48,308 nt of DNA, taken from NCBI GenBank assembly GCA_020852715.1, contig JADZAE010000041.1, positions 1 through 48,308 of the forward strand. The letters are read 5' to 3'. Positions within the stretch are counted from its first letter, which is position 1. The number at the start of each line of letters is the position of its first letter. The translations under genes and the position numbers were made by a program. Shown here one piece after another: positions 34,017 through 42,491 of the stretch. The DNA comes from Deltaproteobacteria bacterium (GTDB lineage: Bacteria; Bdellovibrionota_C; UBA2361; SZUA-149; JADZAE01). A model generated the notes under the pieces. That model did no database searches and had not been told where the DNA came from. It saw only the letters and a program-made list of their open reading frames with translations.

Positions 34017-36110
34017 TTACACAATAAAAAATAGAACTATTATTAAAGCGAGAACAGAGCACATACTAAAAACAAAATAAGCTTTTATCTTCCCTGTCTG
34101 TAAAGCGCTGGCGCGATTGCCGGCGCGAGTAACACTGCGGGCCAGTCCCAATACCAGGTAATAATCAACCACTATTCTATCGCACGCTTCGACTAAAGCT
34201 GTGGCCATCATTGTCAGTTTAGCCCAGAGATTGACAAAACCATCAATGACTTTGCGATCAAATTCCTGACATTCCTGCGCACAAGCATGTAGCGAGCGAA
34301 CAAATAAAAAGTGATAAAGCTCGTCGAGATAATATTTATTAACCAGCAAACGATATAAGAAGGGGAAACGCTCGGCCACTTTTTGTGCAGAGAAGCGAGT
34401 TTGTCCTTTGCTGTTTTGATAATAAAAAAGATAAGCGACCAGGATACCTAAAAAAGCCAGTCCTGTAGAAAGCATCATCGCCAATTTGTGAGCGTCTATT
34501 ATTTGGCCATGCTCAGAACTATGGGCAGCAGAATTTTGGTGTTTACCGGCAGTAGGCGTATGACTTAGTTCTAAGGTATTGGCTTCACTAGCTGTCATTT
34601 GCAAGACTTGTTCAAAACCGGATTTTTTTGGGGCATATTCCGGAAACCAATGACCGCCACCGGCAAAAAATACAGCGAGCACACTTAAAATAATCAGCGG
34701 TAATGTCATTGTCCAATTTGGATCTTTAGCATGGCTGTGTAAATGCTCGTCTTTGGGTTGGCCAAAGAATGTAAGAAAATACTGTCGACACATGTAAAAA
34801 GCAGTGAGAAAAACTGTAACCAACGCTGCAAAGCCTAAAAAATAATGCCCGGAACCTACAAGGTTATAATGCAAAACATCGGCGATGATGGCATCTTTGC
34901 TCCAAAAGCCGGAAAAGCCGGGAAAGCCGATCAGAGCTAAAGTGCAAAGCAGATAGCAAGTAGCTGTGATCGGGATCTTTTTATATAAGCCACCGAACTT
35001 CAATATCGATTGTTCATGATGAGCCGCATAGATAACAGCACCGGCGCTCAAGAACAATCCGGCCTTAAAAAAAGCGTGAGTAGTTAAATGAAATATCGAT
35101 GACGTATAACCGCCAACACCTAAGGCCATAATCATGTAGCCCAGTTGGCTGACAGTGGAGTAGGCGAGGACCTTCTTAATATCTACCTGAACAATGGCGA
35201 TAGTGGCAGCAAATACGGCCGTGAAAGCTCCAATGTAAGCAATAACTAAAAGAGTTTGCGCATCGAAAATAGGCAACATACGCGCACAAAGATAAACGCC
35301 GGCGGCTACCATAGTCGCAGCGTGAATTAGCGCGCTCACTGGTGTGGGGGCCTCCATCGCATCCGGCAGCCAGACATGTAGCGGAAACTGAGCGCTTTTC
35401 CCCATCGCCCCAAAGAACAATCCTAAACCGGCAACTGTCTGCCAGGTAGCGAGATCGGCAGAAAAGTGTACCGCGGCAAAAACATCAGCATATTGTAAAG
35501 AGCCGATCTGATCATAAAGGACTAAGAGGCCCAGAAACATACCGACATCGCCAACGCGAGTTGTGATAAACGCTTTAATTGCCGCGTTACTTGCCGACTT
35601 CTTTTCATACCAGTGACCAATGAGTAAGTAACTGGAAAGGCCGACTAACTCCCAAGAGATAAATAAATATAAAAGATTATTAGCCAGTACCAAACCGAGC
35701 ATTGAGGTGGTAAAAAGAAGCAGCGAACAATAGTAGCGGCCATAGCGAATATCGTCATGCAAATAGCCGACTGAGAATAAATGTGCCAAAAAGCTAACCA
35801 GAGTAACTACTACCAGCATGATGGCAGTGAGATGGTCAATTAATATACCGCCGCTCAGACTATGCTTTGCCGATAAAGGAAGCCAGGAATAAGACAGATT
35901 AAGCATGACAGGATTATCACTGGCAAAAGAGCGCAAAAAGATTTCAGCAGAGCAAATAAAGGAAACAAATAAAGCCGTTATCGCCAGCCAGTCCCCATGG
36001 CGAGGAACTTTATGGTGAGAAAGCGAAAGTATAGCAAAAGCAATCAGCGGCGAAGCAAAAATGGTAATCGCTAACTGTAGCACTGTCATGGATTCCAACA
36101 ATGGTAACAT
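34017..36110 (-). CDS. nuoL: NADH-quinone oxidoreductase subunit L
   Basis: 697 aa, longer than E. coli NuoL (613). Distal proton-pumping subunit with the long lateral helix. Conserved Glu in FISWELVGLSSYLLIGHWYE; lysine helices in MGKSAQFPLHVWLPDAMEAPTP and VLAYSTVSQLGYMIMALG. The extra length is mainly a hydrophilic insertion around residues 490-545 (His-, Ser- and Ala-rich, containing HTPTAGKHQNSAAHSSEHG) between the last core helices and the amphipathic lateral helix. Its ATG shares one base with the nuoK stop. Confidence 0.96.
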   Translation of the reverse strand: MLPLLESMTVLQLAITIFASPLIAFAILSLSHHKVPRHGDWLAITALFVSFICSAEIFLRSFASDNPVMLNLSYSWLPLSAKHSLSGGILIDHLTAIMLVVVTLVSFLAHLFSVGYLHDDIRYGRYYCSLLLFTTSMLGLVLANNLLYLFISWELVGLSSYLLIGHWYEKKSASNAAIKAFITTRVGDVGMFLGLLVLYDQIGSLQYADVFAAVHFSADLATWQTVAGLGLFFGAMGKSAQFPLHVWLPDAMEAPTPVSALIHAATMVAAGVYLCARMLPIFDAQTLLVIAYIGAFTAVFAATIAIVQVDIKKVLAYSTVSQLGYMIMALGVGGYTSSIFHLTTHAFFKAGLFLSAGAVIYAAHHEQSILKFGGLYKKIPITATCYLLCTLALIGFPGFSGFWSKDAIIADVLHYNLVGSGHYFLGFAALVTVFLTAFYMCRQYFLTFFGQPKDEHLHSHAKDPNWTMTLPLIILSVLAVFFAGGGHWFPEYAPKKSGFEQVLQMTASEANTLELSHTPTAGKHQNSAAHSSEHGQIIDAHKLAMMLSTGLAFLGILVAYLFYYQNSKGQTRFSAQKVAERFPFLYRLLVNKYYLDELYHFLFVRSLHACAQECQEFDRKVIDGFVNLWAKLTMMATALVEACDRIVVDYYLVLGLARSVTRAGNRASALQTGKIKAYFVFSMCSVLALIIVLFFIV

Positions 36111-36469
36111 TAGCCCTCCAAGTTACTAGCTTGTTCCACATCAACGCTAGTAAAGTTGTAAAATAAGTTAAGGAAAATAGCTAAAGCGATAGCAGCTTCG
36201 CCTGCGGCCATAACCATAAGAACAATTGCCGCCATCGGTCCGGCTCCGCCGCCCACACCTCCGGAAAAGCGCCAAAAAGCCATAAAGTTAAGCACGGCAG
36301 CATTGAGCATCAGCTCAATGCCAATCAAAATGCCAATCGCATTTTTTCTAAGCAAACAAGAAGCCAAACCCATACTAAACAAAATTGCTGCGACGACTAA
36401 ATAACTGTGCAGGCCGACCGGCGCTGTGGTCGTAAACCCTAACTCTGTAATCATGCGTTCAAAGTTCAT
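36110..36469 (-). CDS. nuoK: NADH-quinone oxidoreductase subunit K
   Basis: 119 aa, three membrane helices, about 19 residues longer than E. coli NuoK at the N terminus. Carries the two buried glutamates of the proton path in IGIELMLNAAVLNFMAF and AAGEAAIALAIFLNLF. Sits between nuoJ (12-bp gap) and nuoL (one-base overlap). Confidence 0.95.
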   Translation of the reverse strand: MNFERMITELGFTTTAPVGLHSYLVVAAILFSMGLASCLLRKNAIGILIGIELMLNAAVLNFMAFWRFSGGVGGGAGPMAAIVLMVMAAGEAAIALAIFLNLFYNFTSVDVEQASNLEG

Positions 36470-36481
36470 AAATCACCTTTA

Positions 36482-37015
36482 CTAGTCTGCTCGCCTTACT
36501 AAAAAAGCCGCGCCGATTAAGCCTAAAAGTAAAAAAACAGCAGCCAATTCAAAAATAATTACATAGCTTCCGGAAAGCATTCGGCCCAAAGTGTAAGCGG
36601 TATTAATCGCCACATAATTTTGATTGATTGCGGGGGAAGGGAAAACGCAAGCACAATAAACCATGACCGCAGTTAAGGCGATTAAGCAAACAGTGGCAAA
36701 AACAAAAAGCGGCCAAGAGCGCGGGGACTCCAATGGCTGCTTTTGCTTATTGGTTAGCAGTACACCAAAGATGAGCAAAACTAATATACCGCCAACATAT
36801 ACAATAATTTGCGTAACGGCGATAAAGTCTGAACCAAGAAGAACAAAATAACCGGCCAAACCAAAAAGCGTAAAGAATAAGCTAAAAGCGGCCCGGACTA
36901 TGTTTGTAGAAAGGGCAGCGATGCCGCCGGAAATAAGAACTAGAAGCGTGATCAGCCAGAAGCTAATATTAGCTCCGCCATAAGTTTGATAAAGCATTAA
37001 GCTATCTTGTTCCAT
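36482..37015 (-). CDS. nuoJ: NADH-quinone oxidoreductase subunit J
   Basis: 177 aa, five membrane helices. The conserved segment LLGSDFIAVTQIIVYVGGILVLLIFGVLL includes the flexible third helix that transmits conformational change in complex I. Usual family length. Eight-base gap after nuoI. Confidence 0.94.
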   Translation of the reverse strand: MEQDSLMLYQTYGGANISFWLITLLVLISGGIAALSTNIVRAAFSLFFTLFGLAGYFVLLGSDFIAVTQIIVYVGGILVLLIFGVLLTNKQKQPLESPRSWPLFVFATVCLIALTAVMVYCACVFPSPAINQNYVAINTAYTLGRMLSGSYVIIFELAAVFLLLGLIGAAFLVRRAD

Positions 37016-37023
37016 AACTTACC

Positions 37024-37566
37024 TTATTTCTGATCCTCAGTGCAGCCGGCAGGGGCGGCTGCTTGTTTTTCTTTAGCCTTTTTTGCTTCCAGCTCGGCTT
37101 GACGCAGGGCATATTCTTTCTTAAACTGCTCGATTTGTTCTGACGTTTTTGGGCTAGCCAGCTTAAAAACACACTGTTCGCGGGAGTTCTGTGCAAAATC
37201 GAATTCTCTACCTAGCGATAAACAGTCAGGACCACAGGCTTCGCAGCAGAGGTTGCAAAACAAACATTTACTATAATCGACATCGAACTGGGTAATCAGG
37301 CGATCTTTCCCCCGGCCAATTGCCGTGATGGCAATGCAATCGACAGGACATACACGCACGCACTGCATGCAGACCAAACATTGTTCTTCGATATATTGAT
37401 GAATTCCGCGATGGTTTTCGGCTATAACCGGCCGGACTTCCGGATACTCCATTGTTGATTTGGACTTAAAGAAATAAACCATAGTCAGGCACATGCCCTT
37501 GAGCGTGGAAACGATTCCCGCGACAAAATCTGAGCAGTATTTAATAAAATCTTTTCCTAGTGCCAT
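37024..37566 (-). CDS. nuoI: NADH-quinone oxidoreductase subunit I
   Basis: 180 aa, equal to E. coli NuoI. Two 4Fe-4S clusters pass electrons to NuoB: CLVCMQCVRVCPVDC and CLFCNLCCEACGPDC. The second motif has C-G in place of the usual C-P after the fourth cysteine, which is harmless in ferredoxin folds. The C terminus is a Lys/Glu/Ala-rich helix of about 40 residues, longer than needed for the fold. One base separates it from nuoH. Confidence 0.96.
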   Translation of the reverse strand: MALGKDFIKYCSDFVAGIVSTLKGMCLTMVYFFKSKSTMEYPEVRPVIAENHRGIHQYIEEQCLVCMQCVRVCPVDCIAITAIGRGKDRLITQFDVDYSKCLFCNLCCEACGPDCLSLGREFDFAQNSREQCVFKLASPKTSEQIEQFKKEYALRQAELEAKKAKEKQAAAPAGCTEDQK

Positions 37567-37567
37567 A

Positions 37568-38770
37568 TTAATTCATTATTACAATTTGTATCGCCGCCCC
37601 CAGCGCCGCAATCATCGAAAGCGGCAACAAAACTTTTAAACATAAATGCATAACCTGATCGATTCTGATGCGCGGCAAAGTCCAGCGAATCCAGATCATA
37701 GTGAAAAACAAAATAAGTGCTTTACCCGCCAGATTAATAAACCCAATAAGTTCGGCGCCGGCAGTAGTAAGCACCACCGGTGCAGAGATAAATGCCTGGC
37801 AAGCAGACCAAAAACTTTCTTGACCAGCTGTATTAGTGTTCCAGAGTTCCACTAAAGAAGCGGGGGATATCCCTTCCGGTAAGGGAAGAGGTCCGTACCA
37901 GCCACCGAGAAACAAAATAGCAGTAAGCGCAGATACTAAATACATCGCGCCATATTCGGCCATAAAAAAGAAAGCAAAGCGCATACCACTATACTCGGTA
38001 TGATAACCAGCCACCAATTCACTTTCTGCTTCCGGTAAATCAAAAGGCGCACGTTTAGCCGAAGCTAAACCGCCAATGAAGAAAATAAAAAAAGCAACAA
38101 AGCAGGCCGGTGAACGAAAGATCCCCCAGCCTAAGATATTCGGATCTTCGATGCCCATCATGGGCGTTTGCTGCCAGGCAACGATTTGTTGAAAATTCAA
38201 AGAACCGGCAAAGAGCACGATTACGACAAGCGCTAAGCCCATAGGAATTTCATAAGAGAGCATTTGTGCTGCCAGCCTCATACCACCATATAGTGACCAC
38301 TTGCTGTTCGGCGCCCAGCCGGCCATTAATACGCCCACCACCTCTAGCGCTTCAAAGGCTAGTATATAATAGATGGCCACAGCCATATCGGAAACAACCA
38401 GGCGGGGGCTAAAAGGTAAAGCGGCATAAGGAATAAGAACACCACAAAAAACTAAAATTGGGGCTAAACGAAAAAGCCATTTAGCTGCTCCCGCTGGGAT
38501 AAGATCTTCTTTTCCTAAAAGCTTAATGCCATCGGCGATTGGTTGCAAAACGCCAAACCAACCGACGCGGTTTGGACCGAGGCGTCCCTGCATATAACCG
38601 GCTACTCTTCTCTCGGCATAAGTGCCGATCACAGACATCAATGCCACCCAAACAAATACAACGATGCCGGCTCCGGTAAAAAGAATTGTTGCCAGTAACC
38701 AGGTGGAACTCGGCGCTATCCAAACGTTGACGCCGTTAGGTCCAAACAAACTTTGGATAAAATCATTCAT
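37568..38770 (-). CDS. nuoH: NADH-quinone oxidoreductase subunit H
   Basis: 400 aa, eight or more membrane helices; about 75 residues longer than the E. coli protein because of extended loops (for example around residues 180-210 and 290-325). NuoH lines the quinone channel. Diagnostic blocks are AERRVAGYMQGRLGPNRVGW, QPIADGIKLLGKEDL, AKRAPFDLPEAESELVAGYHTE and YSGMRFAFFFMAEY. Start codon shares a base with the nuoD stop. Confidence 0.96.
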   Translation of the reverse strand: MNDFIQSLFGPNGVNVWIAPSSTWLLATILFTGAGIVVFVWVALMSVIGTYAERRVAGYMQGRLGPNRVGWFGVLQPIADGIKLLGKEDLIPAGAAKWLFRLAPILVFCGVLIPYAALPFSPRLVVSDMAVAIYYILAFEALEVVGVLMAGWAPNSKWSLYGGMRLAAQMLSYEIPMGLALVVIVLFAGSLNFQQIVAWQQTPMMGIEDPNILGWGIFRSPACFVAFFIFFIGGLASAKRAPFDLPEAESELVAGYHTEYSGMRFAFFFMAEYGAMYLVSALTAILFLGGWYGPLPLPEGISPASLVELWNTNTAGQESFWSACQAFISAPVVLTTAGAELIGFINLAGKALILFFTMIWIRWTLPRIRIDQVMHLCLKVLLPLSMIAALGAAIQIVIMN

Positions 38771-39939
38771 TATCTATCAATCTCTCCCAATACGATGTCT
38801 AGTGAGCCGACAATAGCTACAACGTCGGCGACCAATACACCGCGGCAAATTTTGTTTACTATACTCAAGTTGCAAAATGACGGCGCGCGCATTTTAATGC
38901 GTAGTGCTTTTGGTTGAAAATCAGAAATAATAAAAAAACCTAGCTCACCACGCGGATTTTCGCAGGGCAGATATACATTCCCTGCCGGTAACTTGAGGAC
39001 AGCAGGAAGCTTAGCCCGTATTTCTCCTTCGGGGAGAGAATCTAAAGCCTGCTCAATAATTTTCAAGCTCTCTTGGATTTCGCACATGCGGACCCAATAT
39101 CTATCCCAGCAATCACAAACTTGGCCTTTTGTGCCTTGGCCGGTAGGGATATTAAAATCAAACTTTTCATAAGAGCTATAGGGCTGAGCTTTACGAATAT
39201 CAAAAGCAACACCGCTAGCACGCAAACAAGGCCCGGTTAAGCCATAGCTGATGGCATTTTCGGCGCTGATTACACCAATATTTGCGGAGCGCTTAATAAA
39301 AATCTGATTCTCGGTTAACAGCGCATTATACTCAGGCCAAGTGCGGCGCATTGTTTTAATAAAAGCTCTGATGTCGGCAGCAATTTTGGCATCGATGTCT
39401 TTGGCCACTCCGCCAATCCGTGGATAGTGATAGAGTAAGCGCGCGCCGCTTAATTCTTCAAAGATCGACAAAATCAGCTCGCGTTCACGAAAGCCATAGA
39501 GAAACGGAGTAAAAGCACCCAGATCTAAACCATAGGTGCCAAAAGCGACCAAGTGTGAAGCGATGCGATTTAGTTCAGCAACTATGACGCGAATATATTG
39601 AGCACGTGGGAATATTTCTATCTGCATGAGCTTTTCTACGCCGAGCACATAAGCTAAAGCATTATTCATGGAAGCAATGTAATCAAGCCTATCGGTGTAG
39701 GGCACTACTTGGCGATAGGTGACAGATTCAGCAATCTTTTCAAAGCAGCGATGTAAAAACCCAACTTGTGGAAAAGCTTGAGCCACCAGCTCGCCATCGG
39801 TTTGAATAACCAGGCGCAGCACGCCGTGAGTAGATGGGTGCTGTGGCCCCATGTTAACCAAAATTTCTTCTGTGTGCAGGTTCCCCTGCGCCGAAAGATC
39901 ATTAACCTGACTGATAAATTTTTCAGTGTTTAGTGCCAT
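38770..39939 (-). CDS. nuoD: NADH-quinone oxidoreductase subunit D
   Basis: 389 aa. Catalytic quinone-site subunit, related to [NiFe] hydrogenase large subunits. Conserved are NMGPQHPSTHGVLRLV (quinone-contacting His), EKIAESVTYRQVVPYTDRLDY, RIGGVAKDID and the C-terminal SLDIVLGEIDR. Separate from nuoC (not fused as in E. coli), overlapping it by 17 bp. Confidence 0.97.
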   Translation of the reverse strand: MALNTEKFISQVNDLSAQGNLHTEEILVNMGPQHPSTHGVLRLVIQTDGELVAQAFPQVGFLHRCFEKIAESVTYRQVVPYTDRLDYIASMNNALAYVLGVEKLMQIEIFPRAQYIRVIVAELNRIASHLVAFGTYGLDLGAFTPFLYGFRERELILSIFEELSGARLLYHYPRIGGVAKDIDAKIAADIRAFIKTMRRTWPEYNALLTENQIFIKRSANIGVISAENAISYGLTGPCLRASGVAFDIRKAQPYSSYEKFDFNIPTGQGTKGQVCDCWDRYWVRMCEIQESLKIIEQALDSLPEGEIRAKLPAVLKLPAGNVYLPCENPRGELGFFIISDFQPKALRIKMRAPSFCNLSIVNKICRGVLVADVVAIVGSLDIVLGEIDR

Positions 39940-40387
39940 GATACTCTGCGGGTTGTTGATAATCTTTTCTTAACGGATAACCATCCCAGTCATGGGGGAG
40001 CAAAATACGTCTTAGCTCCGGATGCTCAAGGAAATTAAACCCCATCATGTCATAGCACTCGCGCTCCAGCCAATCGGCTGTAGCATATCTGGAGGAAAGC
40101 GAAGGAAGTGTCGGGTTTGCTCTATTTAGCGAAACTGTCAAAATCAAACCGTGGGCATGTTGATAGGAATAAAAATGATAAACGCAGCTAAATTCTTTAC
40201 CGGTATCAACCGCGGAAATGAGTCTTAAAAAGTTGAAGGCCAAGGCGCTATCGTTTTTAATATAGTCAACCACGGCTATAAGATCATCGACCTTAACTTG
40301 AATCTGCTTATCACCGCTCTCGGTGGCCAAAGTTAAGCGCTCAGGGAAGCGCTTGTTTAATTTATCCCAGAGTTGAGTAAATTCCAT
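39923..40387 (-). CDS. nuoC: NADH-quinone oxidoreductase subunit C
   Basis: 154 aa, the 30-kDa-type subunit of the quinone module. The signature ERECYDMMGFNFLEHPELRRILLPHDWDGYPLRKD is complete. It scaffolds NuoD. One-base overlap with nuoB and 17-base overlap with nuoD. Confidence 0.95.
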   Translation of the reverse strand: MEFTQLWDKLNKRFPERLTLATESGDKQIQVKVDDLIAVVDYIKNDSALAFNFLRLISAVDTGKEFSCVYHFYSYQHAHGLILTVSLNRANPTLPSLSSRYATADWLERECYDMMGFNFLEHPELRRILLPHDWDGYPLRKDYQQPAEYHGTKH

Positions 40388-40995
40388 CAGCCATTGCCTC
40401 CAACGCCGAATCTATTCTCTAAAGGCGAATCATGCGCTATCTTTGCTTGCAGTTTGAATAAAGCATCAATCAAAGCTTCCGGTCGCGGTGGGCAGCCGGG
40501 AACATAAATATCAACAGGAATAAATTTATCTATTCCCTTCACCACATGGTAACCGAATTTACAGTAGGGGCCACCGCCAATAGTGCAGGCTCCCATAGCC
40601 ATAACATATTTAGGGTCAGGCATTTGCTCATAAAGTTTTTTTACTCGCGGCATCATCTTATACGTAACGGTGCCGGCGACTATCATTAAATCAGCTTGGC
40701 GCGGGGTAGCGCGAAAAGCACCGGCGCCAAAACGATCAAGATCGAACTTATCTGCCCCTACTGCCATCATCTCAATTGCGCAACAGGCGAGACCAAAAGT
40801 CAGCGGCCAAATAGAGTTAGCCCGCGACCAGTTGATAGCGGCATCAAATGGACAAATAAGCACAGAGGAAGATAGCTCTTGTTCTCTAATTATTTTCAAA
40901 TACTGCAGATAACGCGTCAAATCGCGGGGGTTAGAAATGGATTGAGCAAGCAATTCTTCAGCTGTCTTATTTTCGTTACTGCTCATCATGCGCAC
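40387..40995 (-). CDS. nuoB: NADH-quinone oxidoreductase subunit B
   Basis: 202 aa from the ATG at 40995 (three closely spaced Met codons make 40986 also possible). Holds the last iron-sulfur cluster (N2). Its four Cys ligands are in [19 protein letters not shown] (two), [11 protein letters not shown] and [12 protein letters not shown]. Overlaps the end of nuoA by up to 20 bases. Confidence 0.96.
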   Translation of the reverse strand: MRMMSSNENKTAEELLAQSISNPRDLTRYLQYLKIIREQELSSSVLICPFDAAINWSRANSIWPLTFGLACCAIEMMAVGADKFDLDRFGAGAFRATPRQADLMIVAGTVTYKMMPRVKKLYEQMPDPKYVMAMGACTIGGGPYCKFGYHVVKGIDKFIPVDIYVPGCPPRPEALIDALFKLQAKIAHDSPLENRFGVGGNG

Positions 40996-41377
40996 TCTTT
41001 TTGTTCAACAGCCAATCTAAATTTCCCCAGAACCACTCATAGATAAGACCAACTGTCAGCAAAATAAAAAAGATTATCATTGCCGTTAATACGACTACTC
41101 CCTGACCGTTGGCGACATAGTCTTTAAAGACCAAAGCAAAGGGAATTAACAGCACTACTTCCACATCGAATAATAAGTAAACAAGACCCACATGATAAAA
41201 GCGGCTGTTGTAGCGTACCCATGAGGAGCCGATGCTCGGTTCACCACATTCATAAATAGAGTTTTTAGCCACAGTTGGTTTTGCTCGGCGCACGAGGGCG
41301 CCAATAAGTAGAGAGCCGCAGATAAAAGCGGTGCCGATCAGAAGCAAAATTAAAACTGGAGCAAAATCTATAAACAT
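40976..41377 (-). CDS. nuoA: NADH-quinone oxidoreductase subunit A
   Basis: 133 aa, three membrane helices. First gene of the operon. Typical segments are [45 protein letters not shown], with the conserved Cys of the loop that changes between active and resting states. No strong ribosome site is visible. Confidence 0.95.
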   Translation of the reverse strand: MFIDFAPVLILLLIGTAFICGSLLIGALVRRAKPTVAKNSIYECGEPSIGSSWVRYNSRFYHVGLVYLLFDVEVVLLIPFALVFKDYVANGQGVVVLTAMIIFFILLTVGLIYEWFWGNLDWLLNKKSAHDEQ

Positions 41378-41418
41378 TACTAGATGCCGATAAATACAGA
41401 AGAATTCACTGATAGGCT

Positions 41419-41447
41419 GTCATAACGGCTAGGGGTAGCCCTGTCAA
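41419..41447 (-). promoter_or_regulatory. sigma70-like promoter of the nuo operon
   Basis: On the minus strand TTGACA (41447-41442), a 17-base spacer and TATGAC (41424-41419). A perfect -35 with optimal spacing and 4 of 6 bases in the -10 puts the start of transcription about 35 bases upstream of the nuoA ATG. Confidence 0.6.
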
Positions 41448-41534
41448 GAAATAAGCCGTATCTCGGGAGGATTCGGTATCGGTCAAGAAAAGTTAAAGAT
41501 AGCTGGATACTGTTATTTAAACCTAATCAGGCCG

Positions 41535-41566
41535 GCGCGGCTGAAATCTCACGATAACAGCCGCGC
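41535..41566 (-). terminator. GC-rich hairpin between HEAT gene and nuo promoter
   Basis: GCGCGGCTG (41535-41543) and CAGCCGCGC (41558-41566) form a perfect 9-bp stem with a 14-base loop, ten bases past the stop of the HEAT-repeat gene. No T-run follows, so it may be a weak or factor-dependent 3' end that separates the HEAT gene from nuo. Confidence 0.4.
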
Positions 41567-41576
41567 TGACAAATCT

Positions 41577-42245
41577 CTACTCCATGGGATGGGTCATACC
41601 TACGATTTTAGCAGCAGCGCATGCAACTCGCTCATTGTGATCCGCCAGCAAAACATGCAAATGATGCTTGATCGTCGGATGTGTCCATGCTGGTTGAAGC
41701 GAGTCAAGTGAGGCCGCACGCACATACCACGGGCGATGAACTTCCATCGCTAAAGTAATGAGACGCTCCACGAGATACCAAGGGTTGGCAGTTGAATCTA
41801 TCCAGCGTTGAAGAATGGTAATACCGGATTGTCGTGTTGAAAAGTCTTCGTTGCTGACAGTTTCCAGGACTTTGAGTTGTACTGCAGGATCAAGGGCATA
41901 GTCCCTAAGTATTACAAGAGCTCCATTTCTGACTTCGGGCTCTTCCCTTTTACTAAGAGCAAGAGCGGCAGTAATTAGTAAATCTTGTTTCACCGAGCCA
42001 AGTTGACGTCTGGCATGCTGGGCGACTTCGTCGTTCTTTGATGCAGAGGCAATTACCAAGGACTGAACTAACTCATCGGGGAGAGAAGAAGGTTTCCATT
42101 CACTCTCCAAGGACATAAGTGAGAACATATACAACGATAAGTTATCGCTGTAAGCAATAAGCCTCAACCTTTCCACTACACCAGAATTATGCCGGGGGAC
42201 ACTACTGTCAAGGATTTTGGGATCAAGTTGCGCCACATTAAACAC
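41577..42245 (-). CDS. HEAT-like repeat protein
   Basis: 222 aa, soluble, no signal. Several helix pairs of about 30-35 residues resemble HEAT repeats (for example LITAALALSKREEPEVRNGALVILRDYA, then VLETVSNEDFSTRQSGITILQRW and VRAASLDSLQPAWTHPTIKHHL, VLLADHNERVACAAAKIVG). Such proteins bind partners. It has an ideal ribosome site (AAGGAGGTG). Upstream of nuo in the same direction but with its own hairpin end and a separate nuo promoter. Function unknown. Confidence 0.68.
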   Translation of the reverse strand: MFNVAQLDPKILDSSVPRHNSGVVERLRLIAYSDNLSLYMFSLMSLESEWKPSSLPDELVQSLVIASASKNDEVAQHARRQLGSVKQDLLITAALALSKREEPEVRNGALVILRDYALDPAVQLKVLETVSNEDFSTRQSGITILQRWIDSTANPWYLVERLITLAMEVHRPWYVRAASLDSLQPAWTHPTIKHHLHVLLADHNERVACAAAKIVGMTHPME

Positions 42246-42491
42246 CTCCTTCTAACCTTTCAAACAGTATCCACCAGACAATCTCTCGCGAGTTCACGGA
42301 AGCTTCTCTGGCAGACGCTTATCTTCCGCTTCTAGTCATATAACCTTAAAAAGAATCACCGACGAGAAAACTAGCAGGGGGTTAGAATTCTGGCAATCAA
42401 TATTTAAAACGGGATGGGACATATTGGGAGAGGGTAGGTTTTGGTTAGCCCAATGCCTGCAATATATTTTACTTAGATGACAGCCCCAAGC

